Assembly: GCF_963360655.1 (NCBI RefSeq) | Contig: NZ_OY725717.1 | Location: forward strand, 496,001-560,000 | Origin: Collinsella aerofaciens | GTDB taxonomy: Bacteria; Actinomycetota; Coriobacteriia; Coriobacteriales; Coriobacteriaceae | Length of the DNA stretch: 64,000 nucleotides | Direction of reading: 5' to 3' | In this document: positions 35,325-51,972 of the stretch, piece after piece | Layout: the number at the start of each line of letters is the position of its first letter | Position numbering within the stretch: the first letter of the stretch is position 1 | Notes under the pieces: model-generated | Database searches by the model: none | Told to the model about the DNA's origin: nothing | The model's input: the letters and a program-made list of their open reading frames with translations, nothing else | Translations under genes and position numbers: made by a program

Positions 35325-36284
35325 CTACTTCCAACGAAGCAGATAGCCACCTATATCCAGACCGGCGCCAAATCCAACCAAGGCGATGGTGTCGCCTGTG
35401 TGAAGTGCACCGGCGTTTGCCAGCCGGTCGAGGGCAAGCGGAATGCATGCGCTCGAAATGTTGCCGGTCTCGCGCAACGTGCGAACCACGCGCTCGTCCG
35501 GCACGCCCAGGCGCTTGACCGCCTGGCTCAGGATTCGTTCGTTAGCCTGATGGAATACAAAATGATCGATGTCTTCGACCAAAATGCCCGCATCGATCGC
35601 AAGCTTATGGACCGTGCCGCAGATGGCGTTGACGCCGAACTTGAACACGCGGCGGCCGTTCATGGACAGCACGCTCGCGCTATCTGCGGAAGCCCTAAAC
35701 GGCGAGGTACCGACCAGACCGGGAACGCGCAACGTCTCGACGTCGGGCGCCGTCGAAAGCTCAACGGCAAGGGGGTTGTCTCCCCCAGCTTCAATCACTG
35801 CGGCGCCTGCCCCATCGCCAAAAAGCACGCAGGTGGCACGGTCGGTCCAGTCGAGCGCGCGCGTCATCTGCTCGGCAGCAACAACAAGCACGCGCTCGGC
35901 ACGGCTGCGGGCGATATAGCCCTCGGCGACATCGAGCGCAAATACGAAGCCGGCACAAGCCGCCGAGACATCGAAGGCAGGGCACGTCGCGCCAAGTCGC
36001 TCAGCAACGGCACACGCCTCGGCGGGAACAAGGTGGTCACCCGTCGTCGTCGAGCAGACGATCAGATCCAGCTGGCTCGCGTCGATTCCGGACACCTGGA
36101 GTGCCCGCTCGCTCGCCGCTACGGCAAGGTCGTCAAGTGACTCGGTGGTGCAGACGTGGCGGCTCTTGATGCCTGTACGGGTAAAAATCCACTCATCCGA
36201 GGTATCGAGGAACTCAGACAGCTCGTCATTGGAAACGCTGCGCTCAGGAAGCGCCGAGCCTGTTCCAAGAATCGTGAAACCCAT
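35325..36284 (-). CDS. fabH: Beta-ketoacyl-ACP synthase III
   Basis: The 319-residue protein starts at the ATG at 36284 with a perfect AAAGGAGG site. The catalytic Cys110 is in SAACAGFVFAL, with the His in FHQANERI and the Asn in TGNISSA. It starts fatty-acid synthesis from acetyl- or branched acyl-CoA and is the first gene of the ten-gene fab/acc operon. Confidence 0.96.
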   Translation of the reverse strand: MGFTILGTGSALPERSVSNDELSEFLDTSDEWIFTRTGIKSRHVCTTESLDDLAVAASERALQVSGIDASQLDLIVCSTTTGDHLVPAEACAVAERLGATCPAFDVSAACAGFVFALDVAEGYIARSRAERVLVVAAEQMTRALDWTDRATCVLFGDGAGAAVIEAGGDNPLAVELSTAPDVETLRVPGLVGTSPFRASADSASVLSMNGRRVFKFGVNAICGTVHKLAIDAGILVEDIDHFVFHQANERILSQAVKRLGVPDERVVRTLRETGNISSACIPLALDRLANAGALHTGDTIALVGFGAGLDIGGYLLRWK

Positions 36285-36302
36285 CACTAACCTCCTTTGA
36301 GT

Positions 36303-36368
36303 TGTTGACGTGTTTACATCGACCAAGAGAGGATAACGCATTTCAGTCTTTGTTGACGTGTTAACATT
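36303..36368. promoter_or_regulatory. Paired operator-like repeats in the fabH/birA divergent region
   Basis: GTTGACGTGTTTACAT (36303-36318) and GTTGACGTGTTAACAT (36353-36368) are nearly identical and exactly 50 bp apart. The second is an imperfect palindrome (TGTT...AACA). They lie between fabH and birA and are good candidates for the binding site of a fatty-acid regulator; no regulator gene is adjacent. Confidence 0.6.
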
Positions 36369-36460
36369 AAATTGTCCAAATGCGACAAAGGCTTCACATT
36401 GTGTCTATCTCTCGACACCATTGCGCGATTGCCTTATTTACTTAGGAGGTAGCAGCTGTT

Positions 36461-37237
36461 ATGGATTCTCGTTTAACGATAGTCGACGTAACCGGATCGA
36501 CCAACGATGACCTGCTCGAAGCAGGAAAACAGGGGGCGCCGCACGGCACAGGACTTGCCGCCCGGGCTCAAACAGCAGGGCGCGGCCGGCGCGGGCACAA
36601 GTGGGACTCAACCGTCGGCAACTTATTGCTTTCGCTTGTCCTGCGCCCATGCGTTAATCCTGCAAAGTTCTCTGGTCTTGCCGCCGTCAGCGGCCTAGCG
36701 GTGCTCGAAGCACTCGAAAAGCAGGGTCTTGCAAACGAGATTCGCCTTAAATGGCCCAACGACCTTGTCGCGCGAGGACGCAAGCTCGGCGGCATTCTGG
36801 TCGAGGCCGCACGCGATAACGAAGGCAAACCTTTCGCCGTCTGCGGCATTGGCGTCAATGTGAACTATGCGCCCCAAGAGGTGCCCGATGGCGGCCTGCC
36901 GGCAATCGGTCTCTCGGATCTCAACGAGAGCGTACCTGCCGTCGACATGCTCCTCGATGAGGTCTATCACGCAGTTATAGACGCTGCAGATGCCTGGGCA
37001 GAGCGCCTCAACGCCAAGGAAGAAGATGCCGGTCCGCTCGCGCCCGTCCACGACGAATATATCGCCCACCTTAATTGGATCGGGAAGCACGTTATCGCCC
37101 GCTCCCCCGCTGGAGACGAGCTGGCACGAGGCATATTTAGAACGGTCGACGATTGCGGCCGAGCATGCATTGAGACCGAGAGCGGCTTGTGCGTCTTCCA
37201 CTTCGAAGAAGCATCCTTGCGCCCCCTGAGCGAATAG
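36461..37237 (+). CDS. birA: Biotin-[acetyl-CoA-carboxylase] ligase, no HTH domain
   Basis: This 258-residue protein has GRGRRGHKW (40-48, the biotinyl-AMP loop), KWPND (97-101) and GGILVEA, followed by a C-terminal SH3-like domain. It lacks the N-terminal DNA-binding domain of E. coli BirA and so is a ligase only. It is divergent from the fab/acc operon that encodes its substrate AccB. An AGGAGGT site precedes the ATG. Confidence 0.95.
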   Translation: MDSRLTIVDVTGSTNDDLLEAGKQGAPHGTGLAARAQTAGRGRRGHKWDSTVGNLLLSLVLRPCVNPAKFSGLAAVSGLAVLEALEKQGLANEIRLKWPNDLVARGRKLGGILVEAARDNEGKPFAVCGIGVNVNYAPQEVPDGGLPAIGLSDLNESVPAVDMLLDEVYHAVIDAADAWAERLNAKEEDAGPLAPVHDEYIAHLNWIGKHVIARSPAGDELARGIFRTVDDCGRACIETESGLCVFHFEEASLRPLSE

Positions 37238-37300
37238 GGCGCCGCAGCCGTCGGCTCGGCAGACGAATTCGCTATCCCAAAATCTAAACTCAAAATCAGA

Positions 37301-37321
37301 ACCACCCTTAAAAAGGGTGGT
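37301..37321 (+). terminator. Terminator after birA
   Basis: An 8-bp stem ACCACCCT/AGGGTGGT (37301-37308 with 37314-37321) with a short A-rich loop is followed by TTGCTCTT on the plus strand. Confidence 0.7.
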
Positions 37322-37348
37322 TTGCTCTTAGGGTATAACCCACGGGCC

Positions 37349-38025
37349 CCGGGCTCGCGTCTAAAGGCGCGGGCCCGGACTTCGTCCAGGCCTAGTGCAT
37401 CTTGACCCGTGGCGCGCCGGTCGAACCGGCAGCATCACCCCCTCTTGAAGGGGTCCTCGTACTCCTTCACGCTCAGCTTGTCCAGCGCGATGTCGTGGGA
37501 CTCCTGCTCCCTGATGTACTTGGCGATCGTCGCCTCGTTCAGGCCGACGGTGGACACGTAGTAGCCCTCCGCCCAGAACTTCCTGTTGCCGAACTTGTAC
37601 TTGAGGTTGGCGTGCCTGTCGAATATCATCAGCGAGCTCTTCCCCTTCAGGTAGCCCATGACGCTCGCGACGCTGTACTTCGGCGGGATCGCCAGCAGCA
37701 CGTGCACGTGGTCGGGCATCAGGTGCCCCTCGATTATCTCGATCCCCTTGTACTCGCACAGCTTCCTGAGGATCTCCCCTATGTCGCTCCTGATTTGGTT
37801 GTAGATCACTTTGCGCCTATACTTCGGCGTGAACACGATGTGGTACTTGCACATCCACTTCGTGTGGGAAAGGCTGTAGGCCTTCTGGGCCATGGCGACC
37901 ACCCCTTCGACTCGAATTCTTGACGGCCTGAACAATCGTCAATATCGGTCGGAGGGGTGGCTTTGTAAAGCCGTTTGTCTCCACCCGCGTAGCGGGTGGT
38001 TTAAAGCTGGCCGCTGCGCGGCCAG
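37349..38025 (-). mobile_element. IS200-type insertion sequence (approximate limits)
   Basis: A single Y1 transposase gene is flanked by hairpins as in IS200/IS605 elements. On the gene's 5' side are 37959-37972 (GGCTTT/AAAGCC), 37981-37999 and 38007-38025. On its 3' side is 37349-37359 with 37368-37378. No terminal inverted repeats or target duplication are expected for this family, so the exact ends cannot be fixed. It lies between birA and rpsJ. Confidence 0.75.
37435..37893 (-). CDS. tnpA: IS200-family Y1 transposase TnpA
   Basis: The 152-residue protein starts at the ATG at 37893 (MAQKAYSLSHTKW), as is usual for the family. The HUH motif is HVHVLL in LMPDHVHVLLAIPPK and the catalytic Tyr is in ATIAKYIREQ. 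Length and motifs are intact, so the enzyme should be active on single-stranded DNA. No tnpB is present. Confidence 0.93.
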   Translation of the reverse strand: MAQKAYSLSHTKWMCKYHIVFTPKYRRKVIYNQIRSDIGEILRKLCEYKGIEIIEGHLMPDHVHVLLAIPPKYSVASVMGYLKGKSSLMIFDRHANLKYKFGNRKFWAEGYYVSTVGLNEATIAKYIREQESHDIALDKLSVKEYEDPFKRG

Positions 38026-38045
38026 CGGACTAAAGTCTTGAAACA

Positions 38046-38082
38046 AAAGGGCCCCGCTGCCATAACGGCAGCGGGGCCCTTT
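38046..38082 (-). terminator. Terminator of the rpsL-rpsJ operon
   Basis: A 15-bp perfect stem AAGGGCCCCGCTGC (38046-38060 with 38068-38082) is followed by TTTTG on the minus strand, 20 bp after rpsJ. It separates S10 from anything downstream. Confidence 0.9.
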
Positions 38083-38101
38083 AAGCTATGAGCGATATCG
38101 C

Positions 38102-38410
38102 TTAGAGCTTGATGTCGATGTCGACGCCAGCGGGGAGGTCGAGACGCATGAGCGAATCAACAGTGCCCGAGGTGGGGTCGAGGATGTCGATGAGGCGCTT
38201 GTGGGTGCGCATCTCGAACTGCTCACGGGAGTCCTTGTTCACGTGCGGCGAGCGGATAACCGTGTACAGGTTGCGCTCGGTGGGCAGGGGGACAGGACCG
38301 GAAACGCGAGCGCCGGTCTTCTGAGCGGTCTCGACGATGAGCTTCGCGGACTGATCGACGACCTCGTGATCATAGCCCTTGAGGCGAATGCGGATCTTCT
38401 GGGTAGCCAA
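38102..38410 (-). CDS. rpsJ: 30S ribosomal protein S10
   Basis: The 102-residue protein starts at a TTG at 38410 with GGAGG 6 nt upstream ([19 protein letters not shown]). Core motif [20 protein letters not shown] is conserved. It is the last gene of the str operon and is followed by a strong terminator, so it is not co-transcribed with rplC as in most bacteria. Confidence 0.98.
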   Translation of the reverse strand: MATQKIRIRLKGYDHEVVDQSAKLIVETAQKTGARVSGPVPLPTERNLYTVIRSPHVNKDSREQFEMRTHKRLIDILDPTSGTVDSLMRLDLPAGVDIDIKL

Positions 38411-38470
38411 CTTAAACCTCCAAAGAGTGCGAGAGACGTTCTCGCGGATTACGTAACAGGGAGCTCGAAC

Positions 38471-40570
38471 TTAGGCGTTCTTGCTCATGACCTCGTCCAC
38501 GATGGACTTGGGCGCGGGCTCATAAGAGTCGAACTGCATCGTGTAAGATGCACGGCCCTGGGTCTGGGAGCGAAGGTCGGTAGCGTAACCGAACATCTCG
38601 CCCAGCGGCACCTTGGCACGGATGAGCTTGCTGTTCTTGCGATCCTCCATGCCCTCGATCTTGCCGCGGCGACCGGAGAGGTTGCCCATAACGTCGCCCA
38701 TGTACTGCTCGGGGGTCTCGACCTCGACAGCCATGATCGGCTCGAGCAGCTGCGGATCGGACTTCTTGAGGGCGTCCTTGATAGCCATGGAACCGGCGAT
38801 CTTGAAGGCGGCCTCGGAGGAGTCGACCTCGTGGTAAGAACCGTCGAACAGGGTGACCTTAACGTCGAGGACCGGGAAGCCGGCGATAACACCGGTGTTC
38901 AGGGCCTCCTGGATGCCCTTGTCGATGGACGGGATGTACTCCTTGGGCACGACGCCGCCGACGATAGCGTTGACGAACTCGTAGCCGAAGCCCTCCTCCA
39001 TCTTCTCGAGCTTGATGACGGCGTGGCCGTACTGACCGCGACCGCCGGACTGGCGGACGAACTTGCCCTCAGCCTTCTCGACGTCGTGACCAGCGGTCTC
39101 GCGGTAGGCGACCTGGGGCTTACCGACGTTAGCGTCAACCTTGAACTCGCGGAGCAGACGGTCGACGATGATCTCGAGGTGCAGCTCGCCCATGCCGGCG
39201 ATGATGGTCTGGCCGGTCTCGTGGTTGGTGGACACCTGGAAGGTCGGGTCCTCCTCGGCGAGCTTGGTCAGAGCCAGGGACATCTTGTCCTGCTCGGCCT
39301 TGGTCTTGGGCTCGATGGCAACGTCGATAACGGGCTTAGCGAACTCGATCTTCTCGAGGACGATCTCCTTGCCCTCGGCGCACAGAGTGTCGCCGGTGGT
39401 GGAGTTCTTGAAGCCGACGCAAGCGACGATGTCGCCGGCGGCAGCGTCGTCACGGTCGATACGCTCGGCGGCGTTCATCTCGAGGATGCGGCCGAGGCGC
39501 TCGCGCTGACCGTTGGAAGCGTTGACCACGTAGGAGCCGGACTCGGCGCGGCCGGAGTAAACGCGGACGTAGGTGAGCTTACCGACGAACGGGTCGGTCA
39601 TGATCTTGAAGACCAGGCCGGAGAAGGGCTCGTCGAAGGAAGGATGACGCTGGATCTCCTCACCGGTGTCCGGATCGGTACCGGTGACGGCCTCAACGTC
39701 GAGCGGGCTGGGCAGGTAGTCGACGACAGCGTCGAGCAGCTCCTGGACGCCCTTGTTCTTGTAGGCAGAACCCACGAAGACGAGGTTGAGCTCGTTGGCC
39801 AGAACGCCCTTGCGCAGAGCAGCCTTGAGCTCCTCGACGGTGAAGTCCTCCTCCATGAGGATCTTCTCCATGAGCTCGTCGTCAAAGCTGGCAGCAGCGT
39901 CAAGGAGCTCCTCGCGCTTGGTGGCAGCGATGTCGGCAAACTCAGCCGGGATCTCGTCCATCGGCTCGGGGTAGGTCATACCCTTCTCGTCGGCCTTGAA
40001 GTCCCATGCAGTCATGGTGACCAGGTCGATGACGCCCCAGAAGTTGTCCTCGGCGCCCATCGGGACCTGAGCGGCCACGGCGTTAGCATCGAGACGATCC
40101 TTCATGGTCTCGATAGCATTGAAGAAGTCAGCGCCCACGCGGTCATACTTGTTGATGAAGGCGATGCGGGGGACGTTGAAGGTAGAAGCCTGACGCCAAA
40201 CGGTCTCAGACTGGGGCTGAACGCCGGCAACGGCGTCGAAGACGGCGACAGCGCCATCGAGGACGCGCAGGCAGCGCTCGACCTCGGCGGTGAAGTCAAC
40301 GTGGCCCGGGGTGTCGATGATCTGGATGCGGTAGTCCTTACCGTCCTTGTTCCAGAAGCACGTGGTAGCAGCGGAGGTAATGGTTACGCCGCGCTCCTGC
40401 TCCTGAACCATCCAGTCCATGGTGGCAGCGCCCTCATGGACCTCACCGATCTTGTGGGTCTTACCGGTGTAGTAAAGAATACGCTCGGTCGTGGTGGTCT
40501 TACCGGCATCGATGTGGGCCATGATGCCGATGTTACGGGTATCGGAAAGCTTGTACTTAGGCTTAGCCAT
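38471..40570 (-). CDS. fusA: Translation elongation factor G
   Basis: This 699-residue GTPase has G1 [13 protein letters not shown]3 DTPGHVDF and G4 NKYDR. All five EF-G domains are present. It drives ribosomal translocation. The next gene in most str operons, tuf, is missing; rpsJ follows after 60 bp. Confidence 0.98.
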   Translation of the reverse strand: MAKPKYKLSDTRNIGIMAHIDAGKTTTTERILYYTGKTHKIGEVHEGAATMDWMVQEQERGVTITSAATTCFWNKDGKDYRIQIIDTPGHVDFTAEVERCLRVLDGAVAVFDAVAGVQPQSETVWRQASTFNVPRIAFINKYDRVGADFFNAIETMKDRLDANAVAAQVPMGAEDNFWGVIDLVTMTAWDFKADEKGMTYPEPMDEIPAEFADIAATKREELLDAAASFDDELMEKILMEEDFTVEELKAALRKGVLANELNLVFVGSAYKNKGVQELLDAVVDYLPSPLDVEAVTGTDPDTGEEIQRHPSFDEPFSGLVFKIMTDPFVGKLTYVRVYSGRAESGSYVVNASNGQRERLGRILEMNAAERIDRDDAAAGDIVACVGFKNSTTGDTLCAEGKEIVLEKIEFAKPVIDVAIEPKTKAEQDKMSLALTKLAEEDPTFQVSTNHETGQTIIAGMGELHLEIIVDRLLREFKVDANVGKPQVAYRETAGHDVEKAEGKFVRQSGGRGQYGHAVIKLEKMEEGFGYEFVNAIVGGVVPKEYIPSIDKGIQEALNTGVIAGFPVLDVKVTLFDGSYHEVDSSEAAFKIAGSMAIKDALKKSDPQLLEPIMAVEVETPEQYMGDVMGNLSGRRGKIEGMEDRKNSKLIRAKVPLGEMFGYATDLRSQTQGRASYTMQFDSYEPAPKSIVDEVMSKNA

Positions 40571-40589
40571 GTTAGTTCCTTACCTTAAC

Positions 40590-41063
40590 TTACCAACGAT
40601 AGTGAGAGAACGCGCGATTGGCCTCGGCCATCTTGAAGACGTCCTCACGCTTCTTGACGGAAGCGCCCAGGCCGTTGGAAGCGTCGAGGATCTCGTTGGC
40701 GAGACGCTCGGCCATGGTCTTCTCCTTGCGAGCGCGGGAGAAGTTGACGATCCAGCGGATACCCAGAGCGGTGGAACGACGGGAGTTGACCTCCATCGGG
40801 ACCTGATAGGTAGCGCCACCGACACGCTTGGGCTTAACCTCGAGCGTGGGCTTGACGTTGTCCATAGCCTTCTTGAAGGTAGCGAGAGCGTCGCCACCCT
40901 CGGACTTCTCGGCAACGATCTCGAAAGCGGTGTAAACGATGCGCTCAGCGGTGGCCTTCTTGCCGTCAAGAAGGACCTTGTTGATGAGCTGAGTCACCAG
41001 GCGGTTGTTGTAAACGGCGTCAGGCTGAACCTCACGACGATTAGCTGCTGCACGACGCGGCAT
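40590..41063 (-). CDS. rpsG: 30S ribosomal protein S7
   Basis: This 157-residue protein begins [20 protein letters not shown] and has the [11 protein letters not shown] and [16 protein letters not shown] motifs. It binds the 3' domain of 16S rRNA. Confidence 0.98.
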   Translation of the reverse strand: MPRRAAANRREVQPDAVYNNRLVTQLINKVLLDGKKATAERIVYTAFEIVAEKSEGGDALATFKKAMDNVKPTLEVKPKRVGGATYQVPMEVNSRRSTALGIRWIVNFSRARKEKTMAERLANEILDASNGLGASVKKREDVFKMAEANRAFSHYRW

Positions 41064-41136
41064 GTGAAATCTCCTTAAGTGTCTACCGTGCGGCGCTTAG
41101 GCGGCACACGGCGAAAGTATCAAAACGTTATCTGGC

Positions 41137-41514
41137 TTATTTAGCCTTGGGGCGCTTAGCACCGTACTTGGAACGGGCCTGCATACGGTTCTGGACCGGA
41201 GCAGCGTCGTAGGCGCCACGGATGACGTGATAACGGACACCAGGGAGGTCACGGACACGACCGCCGCGGACGAGCACGATGGAGTGCTCCTGCAGGTTGT
41301 GGCCCTCACCCGGGATGTAAGCAGTAACTTCGATGCCGTTGACAAGGCGAACACGGGCAACCTTACGAAGAGCCGAGTTCGGCTTCTTGGGGCTCGTGGT
41401 GAAGACGCGGGTGCACACGCCGCGCTTCTGGGAGTTGTGCTGCAGAGCAGCGTTCTTGGACTTCTTGGGCACGGAACGACGGCCCTGGCGAACCAGCTGG
41501 TTAATAGTAGGCAA
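41137..41514 (-). CDS. rpsL: 30S ribosomal protein S12 (natural Arg88)
   Basis: The 125-residue protein starts at a TTG at 41514 with AAGGAG 6 nt upstream ([18 protein letters not shown]). The decoding-centre loop [12 protein letters not shown] has the usual Lys43. The second loop reads [13 protein letters not shown], so residue 88 is Arg (CGT at 41251-41253), where E. coli and most bacteria have Lys. It is the first gene of the str operon. Confidence 0.98.
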   Translation of the reverse strand: MPTINQLVRQGRRSVPKKSKNAALQHNSQKRGVCTRVFTTSPKKPNSALRKVARVRLVNGIEVTAYIPGEGHNLQEHSIVLVRGGRVRDLPGVRYHVIRGAYDAAPVQNRMQARSKYGAKRPKAK

Positions 41515-41607
41515 AGCGTACTCCTTCTCGAATGATTCCAGCTTTCTGTAAAGTGCAACGGCTTGAATCGAGGGGTCAGCATCCCCCTACGAAACACGCA
41601 GTTCGAT

Positions 41608-41636
41608 AGGATACGTGGCGTTAGCTGTGCCGTCAA
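41608..41636 (-). promoter_or_regulatory. Promoter of the rpsL operon
   Basis: TTGACG (41631-41636) and TATCCT (41608-41613) are separated by exactly 17 bp, about 95 bp upstream of rpsL. Just upstream of the -35 is GGATACGCCCG (minus strand, within 41642-41660), which also occurs upstream of rplC and in variant form upstream of rplB. Confidence 0.8.
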
Positions 41637-41719
41637 CAGACCACGCCGCCGGGCGTATCCCAAAATAGCCATATTTCCGCAAAGCCTACACAAAAGGAAT
41701 CCCCTCCTGTGCGCGGGGG

Positions 41720-41860
41720 CGGATTCCCGGCCCGGGCGGCCCGCTGTTTAAGTTTGCTGCTCTACAGTCCTGCGCAAGACGGAAAGCACATTAAGTGCTT
41801 TCCTTTGCGTGCGGAACTCGCGACAAACTTAAACAGCGGGCCGCCCGGACCGGGAATCCG
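41720..41860. repeat. Long hairpin element B with conserved core
   Basis: Arms of 37 bp (41720-41756 with 41824-41860) pair with one mismatch. The 67-nt centre (41757-41823) is the same length as in element A and identical except at a few bases. The inner stem is GGAAAGCA/TGCTTTCC, an A-T pair where A has G-C. The arms are unrelated to those of A. It lies 84 bp upstream of the rpsL promoter. The 524-bp gap 41515-42038 holds, besides this, the promoter and the anti-sigma terminator, plus a GGGACAGG motif at about 41896. Confidence 0.92.
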
Positions 41861-42002
41861 ACGTGCTTGTCGGGGCAACGTTCCCTTCCAAATAGGGACA
41901 GGTTTATTTTGGTCGGTTTTATCTGGGGAAACGTCGCGCTCCAGCGGTGATCTGCTCTCATCTGTCGCATGGAAATCGGCGGCGTTTCCATTTAACGCAA
42001 AA

Positions 42003-42033
42003 GAGGCCGCTTCCCCTAGTAGGAAGCGACCCC
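42003..42033 (-). terminator. Terminator of the sigma/anti-sigma operon
   Basis: A stem with core CGCTTCC/GGAAGCG (42008-42014 with 42022-42028) and wobble-containing extensions is followed by TTTTGCG on the minus strand, a few bases after the anti-sigma stop. Confidence 0.65.
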
Positions 42034-42038
42034 AAATC

Positions 42039-43115
42039 TTACGAATAGACGATGGTAAAGGGCTCTTTCGTTTCGGTCTCCCCTGTTGATGTATACCTCA
42101 CAATTTCAAGGGTTACCGAGACAACTTGATCGACATCAATCAACTTCGTTGGCACCCAGATGTTCTCTCCGCTATTGCGCCCATAAGAAAAATATAAGTT
42201 GAACACCCCTGCGTCGTCATCTTCGATAATCTGCTCCGATCCATCCTTGTAGCTGACGGTCAGCTTATTATCAACTGCTTCATAGCCCAAATCATCGATG
42301 TGCGTCTGGATGGAAAACGGGCTAATCTCAAGAGGCGAGTCACCGGAGCGGAGTTCCTTTGTATCGACGTACGCTCCAATATTGAACTCGGGTGTCGACG
42401 CCTCAAACCGCCTCGCACTCTCACCTTCACCCTCGGTCCAATGGATATTCCAGGTGACAGCATGTTGCAAATCTCGCTCGCGATCCATAGCGGCAAAGTA
42501 CATCGTGCCATTAATGACAGTATCGCTTGATGTGTCCTTATCAATTGTGCTGCGTGTGTCAGGCCATTCCTCGCCGAACTTCATATCGGGCGTGCCGATG
42601 CCCTGCTCTTCTTCACCATAGAGAACAAGTTCGCCAATCTCTGCTGCTGGCTTGTAGTAGTTAACTCCATTTGGATTGGACAACGTAAACGTCACGGCTC
42701 CGCAGCCGTTTTGGTCGATTGCCATCTCATGGATATCAAGCGTATAGCCGTTGCCCTCGACGGACAGATTAACCTCCTGGACTGCGCCTTCCAGGCTTTG
42801 GGGCGCGATGCCATCGCCAAACTCTCTGGTGTAGGTATATTTAGTTCCCGATGAGCCGCCGTTGGTCCAGGTAATGGAATCCCCGTTGCCGTGGTTTCCC
42901 CAGGCAGAGGCAAAATAGCTGGAATTGACGACGGCGTAGGCGACCCCTCCGGTCGCCAGCACTCCGGCAAGGCATCCGATCACGGCAACATACAGAGGCT
43001 TCGCGTGACCCTTTCGGCGAAGCGGCTCACCAGCAGCGGCATAAAGAACACGGTCAGCAAGATCGCTATCGGCTTGGACGGACTCGAAGGCCTGCTTGAT
43101 TTGATTGGATTTCAC
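42039..43115 (-). CDS. Probable membrane-anchored anti-sigma factor
   Basis: This 358-residue protein has a short cytoplasmic N-terminus (about 1-40), one membrane segment (about 42-64, LYVAVIGCLAGVLATGGVAYAVV) and a large extracytoplasmic domain rich in Asp, Glu and Ser/Thr. It overlaps the sigma gene by 50 bp, so the two are translationally coupled. This arrangement and topology are those of anti-sigma factors with DUF4179-like sensors. No zinc-type HxxxCxxC motif is seen at the N-terminus. The signal is unknown. Confidence 0.75.
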   Translation of the reverse strand: MKSNQIKQAFESVQADSDLADRVLYAAAGEPLRRKGHAKPLYVAVIGCLAGVLATGGVAYAVVNSSYFASAWGNHGNGDSITWTNGGSSGTKYTYTREFGDGIAPQSLEGAVQEVNLSVEGNGYTLDIHEMAIDQNGCGAVTFTLSNPNGVNYYKPAAEIGELVLYGEEEQGIGTPDMKFGEEWPDTRSTIDKDTSSDTVINGTMYFAAMDRERDLQHAVTWNIHWTEGEGESARRFEASTPEFNIGAYVDTKELRSGDSPLEISPFSIQTHIDDLGYEAVDNKLTVSYKDGSEQIIEDDDAGVFNLYFSYGRNSGENIWVPTKLIDVDQVVSVTLEIVRYTSTGETETKEPFTIVYS

Positions 43116-43584
43116 GGTCGCCCTCCTCTAGGATGAACTTGAGCTTCGATCTGCCGCGAGCCAAACGCGTTCGAACAGTCGCGGCTGGCACATGCAATAA
43201 CTCGGCAATCTCTGAGGTCGAAAAGCCCAGATAGTAATAGAGCATGATGGGAACACGGAATCGTTCCGGAAGTCGCATAACGTCTGACAGGACCGCCTTG
43301 GTCTCCTCCTGCGCCGTCGAAAGCGAATCGGCCAGGTTCTCAATATCCTCCACACGCCTCCATGGCTTTCGAAAGAGAGATTTGCATTCATTGATCGTGA
43401 CCCGAATAAGCCATCGACGAAGATGTTCCCAGCTTTCAAATTGGGCATCGCTTTTGAGTAACTTCAGAAAGACGTCTTGAGCGACATCGTCGGCATCGGC
43501 ACGATCGCGCAGATACGTCAATGCGATTCGAAACACGACATCACGGTGATCCTCGACCGCCTGTCTAAATGCTTGTTCTTCCAT
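43066..43584 (-). CDS. ECF-type RNA polymerase sigma factor
   Basis: The 172-residue protein starts at the ATG at 43584 (GGGAGG site). Sigma region 2 (about 8-75) has DADDVAQDVFLKLL. Region 4 (about 110-165) has LPERFRVPIMLYYYLGFSTSEIAELL followed by VPAATVRTRLARGRSKL. There is no region 1 or 3. It likely directs genes for an envelope response together with its anti-sigma partner. It sits between rpoC and rpsL, interrupting a usually contiguous pair. Confidence 0.92.
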   Translation of the reverse strand: MEEQAFRQAVEDHRDVVFRIALTYLRDRADADDVAQDVFLKLLKSDAQFESWEHLRRWLIRVTINECKSLFRKPWRRVEDIENLADSLSTAQEETKAVLSDVMRLPERFRVPIMLYYYLGFSTSEIAELLHVPAATVRTRLARGRSKLKFILEEGDREIQSNQAGLRVRPSR

Positions 43585-43634
43585 AATCACCTCCCGGTGA
43601 TGCTGATGTTTCTTGCTGAGGCCCTCACCATAGA

Positions 43635-43661
43635 TACGCTTTGACCGAACGAAATGTTTCA
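43635..43661 (-). promoter_or_regulatory. Candidate ECF autoregulatory promoter
   Basis: TGAAAC (43656-43661) and CGTA (43635-43638) on the minus strand are separated by 17 bp, closely like the SigW-type consensus (TGAAAC, about 16 bp, CGTA). It lies about 50 bp upstream of the sigma gene, so the sigma factor probably drives its own operon. Confidence 0.6.
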
Positions 43662-43750
43662 AATTCAAGCAGGAATAACCTACCAAAAAAACCCTGCCCC
43701 TTATTGGCAAGGGATCGACGGAACGCAACAGGTTGAGCATACGCAAGCGA

Positions 43751-43850
43751 GCGGCCCCCAGAGCGTACAAGGTGGCATGAAAAAGGCAGGGCATTGACCT
43801 TTTGGTCATGCCCTGCCTTTTGAATGACAGATTGTAGCTCTGGGGGCCGC
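43751..43850 (-). terminator. Double-stemmed terminator of rpoBC
   Basis: An inner 18-bp stem (43781-43799 with 43804-43821, one bulged base) ends in TTTTTC on the minus strand. It is enclosed by an outer stem of 19 bp (43751-43764 and 43766-43770 with 43832-43850, one bulged base). Confidence 0.88.
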
Positions 43851-43894
43851 GCAGCGACGGAGATCGCCGCCGTTCGTTAGAACGGCGGAACTAG

Positions 43895-51871
<7,977 letters not shown>

Positions 51872-51944
51872 CAGGTTTTTCCTCCTTCACGGAAATGCTC
51901 GGTGGGTTGGCGAGGCATAGCTTCGCCAGTTATCGCAACCTAAT

Positions 51945-51972
51945 AGTTTATCAGGTACCGATCGTTGGGCAA
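51945..51972 (-). promoter_or_regulatory. Candidate rpoB promoter
   Basis: TTGCCC (51967-51972) and TAAACT (51945-51950) on the minus strand are 16 bp apart, about 75 bp upstream of rpoB. A short hairpin GGCGA/TCGCC lies between it and the gene. Confidence 0.45.
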
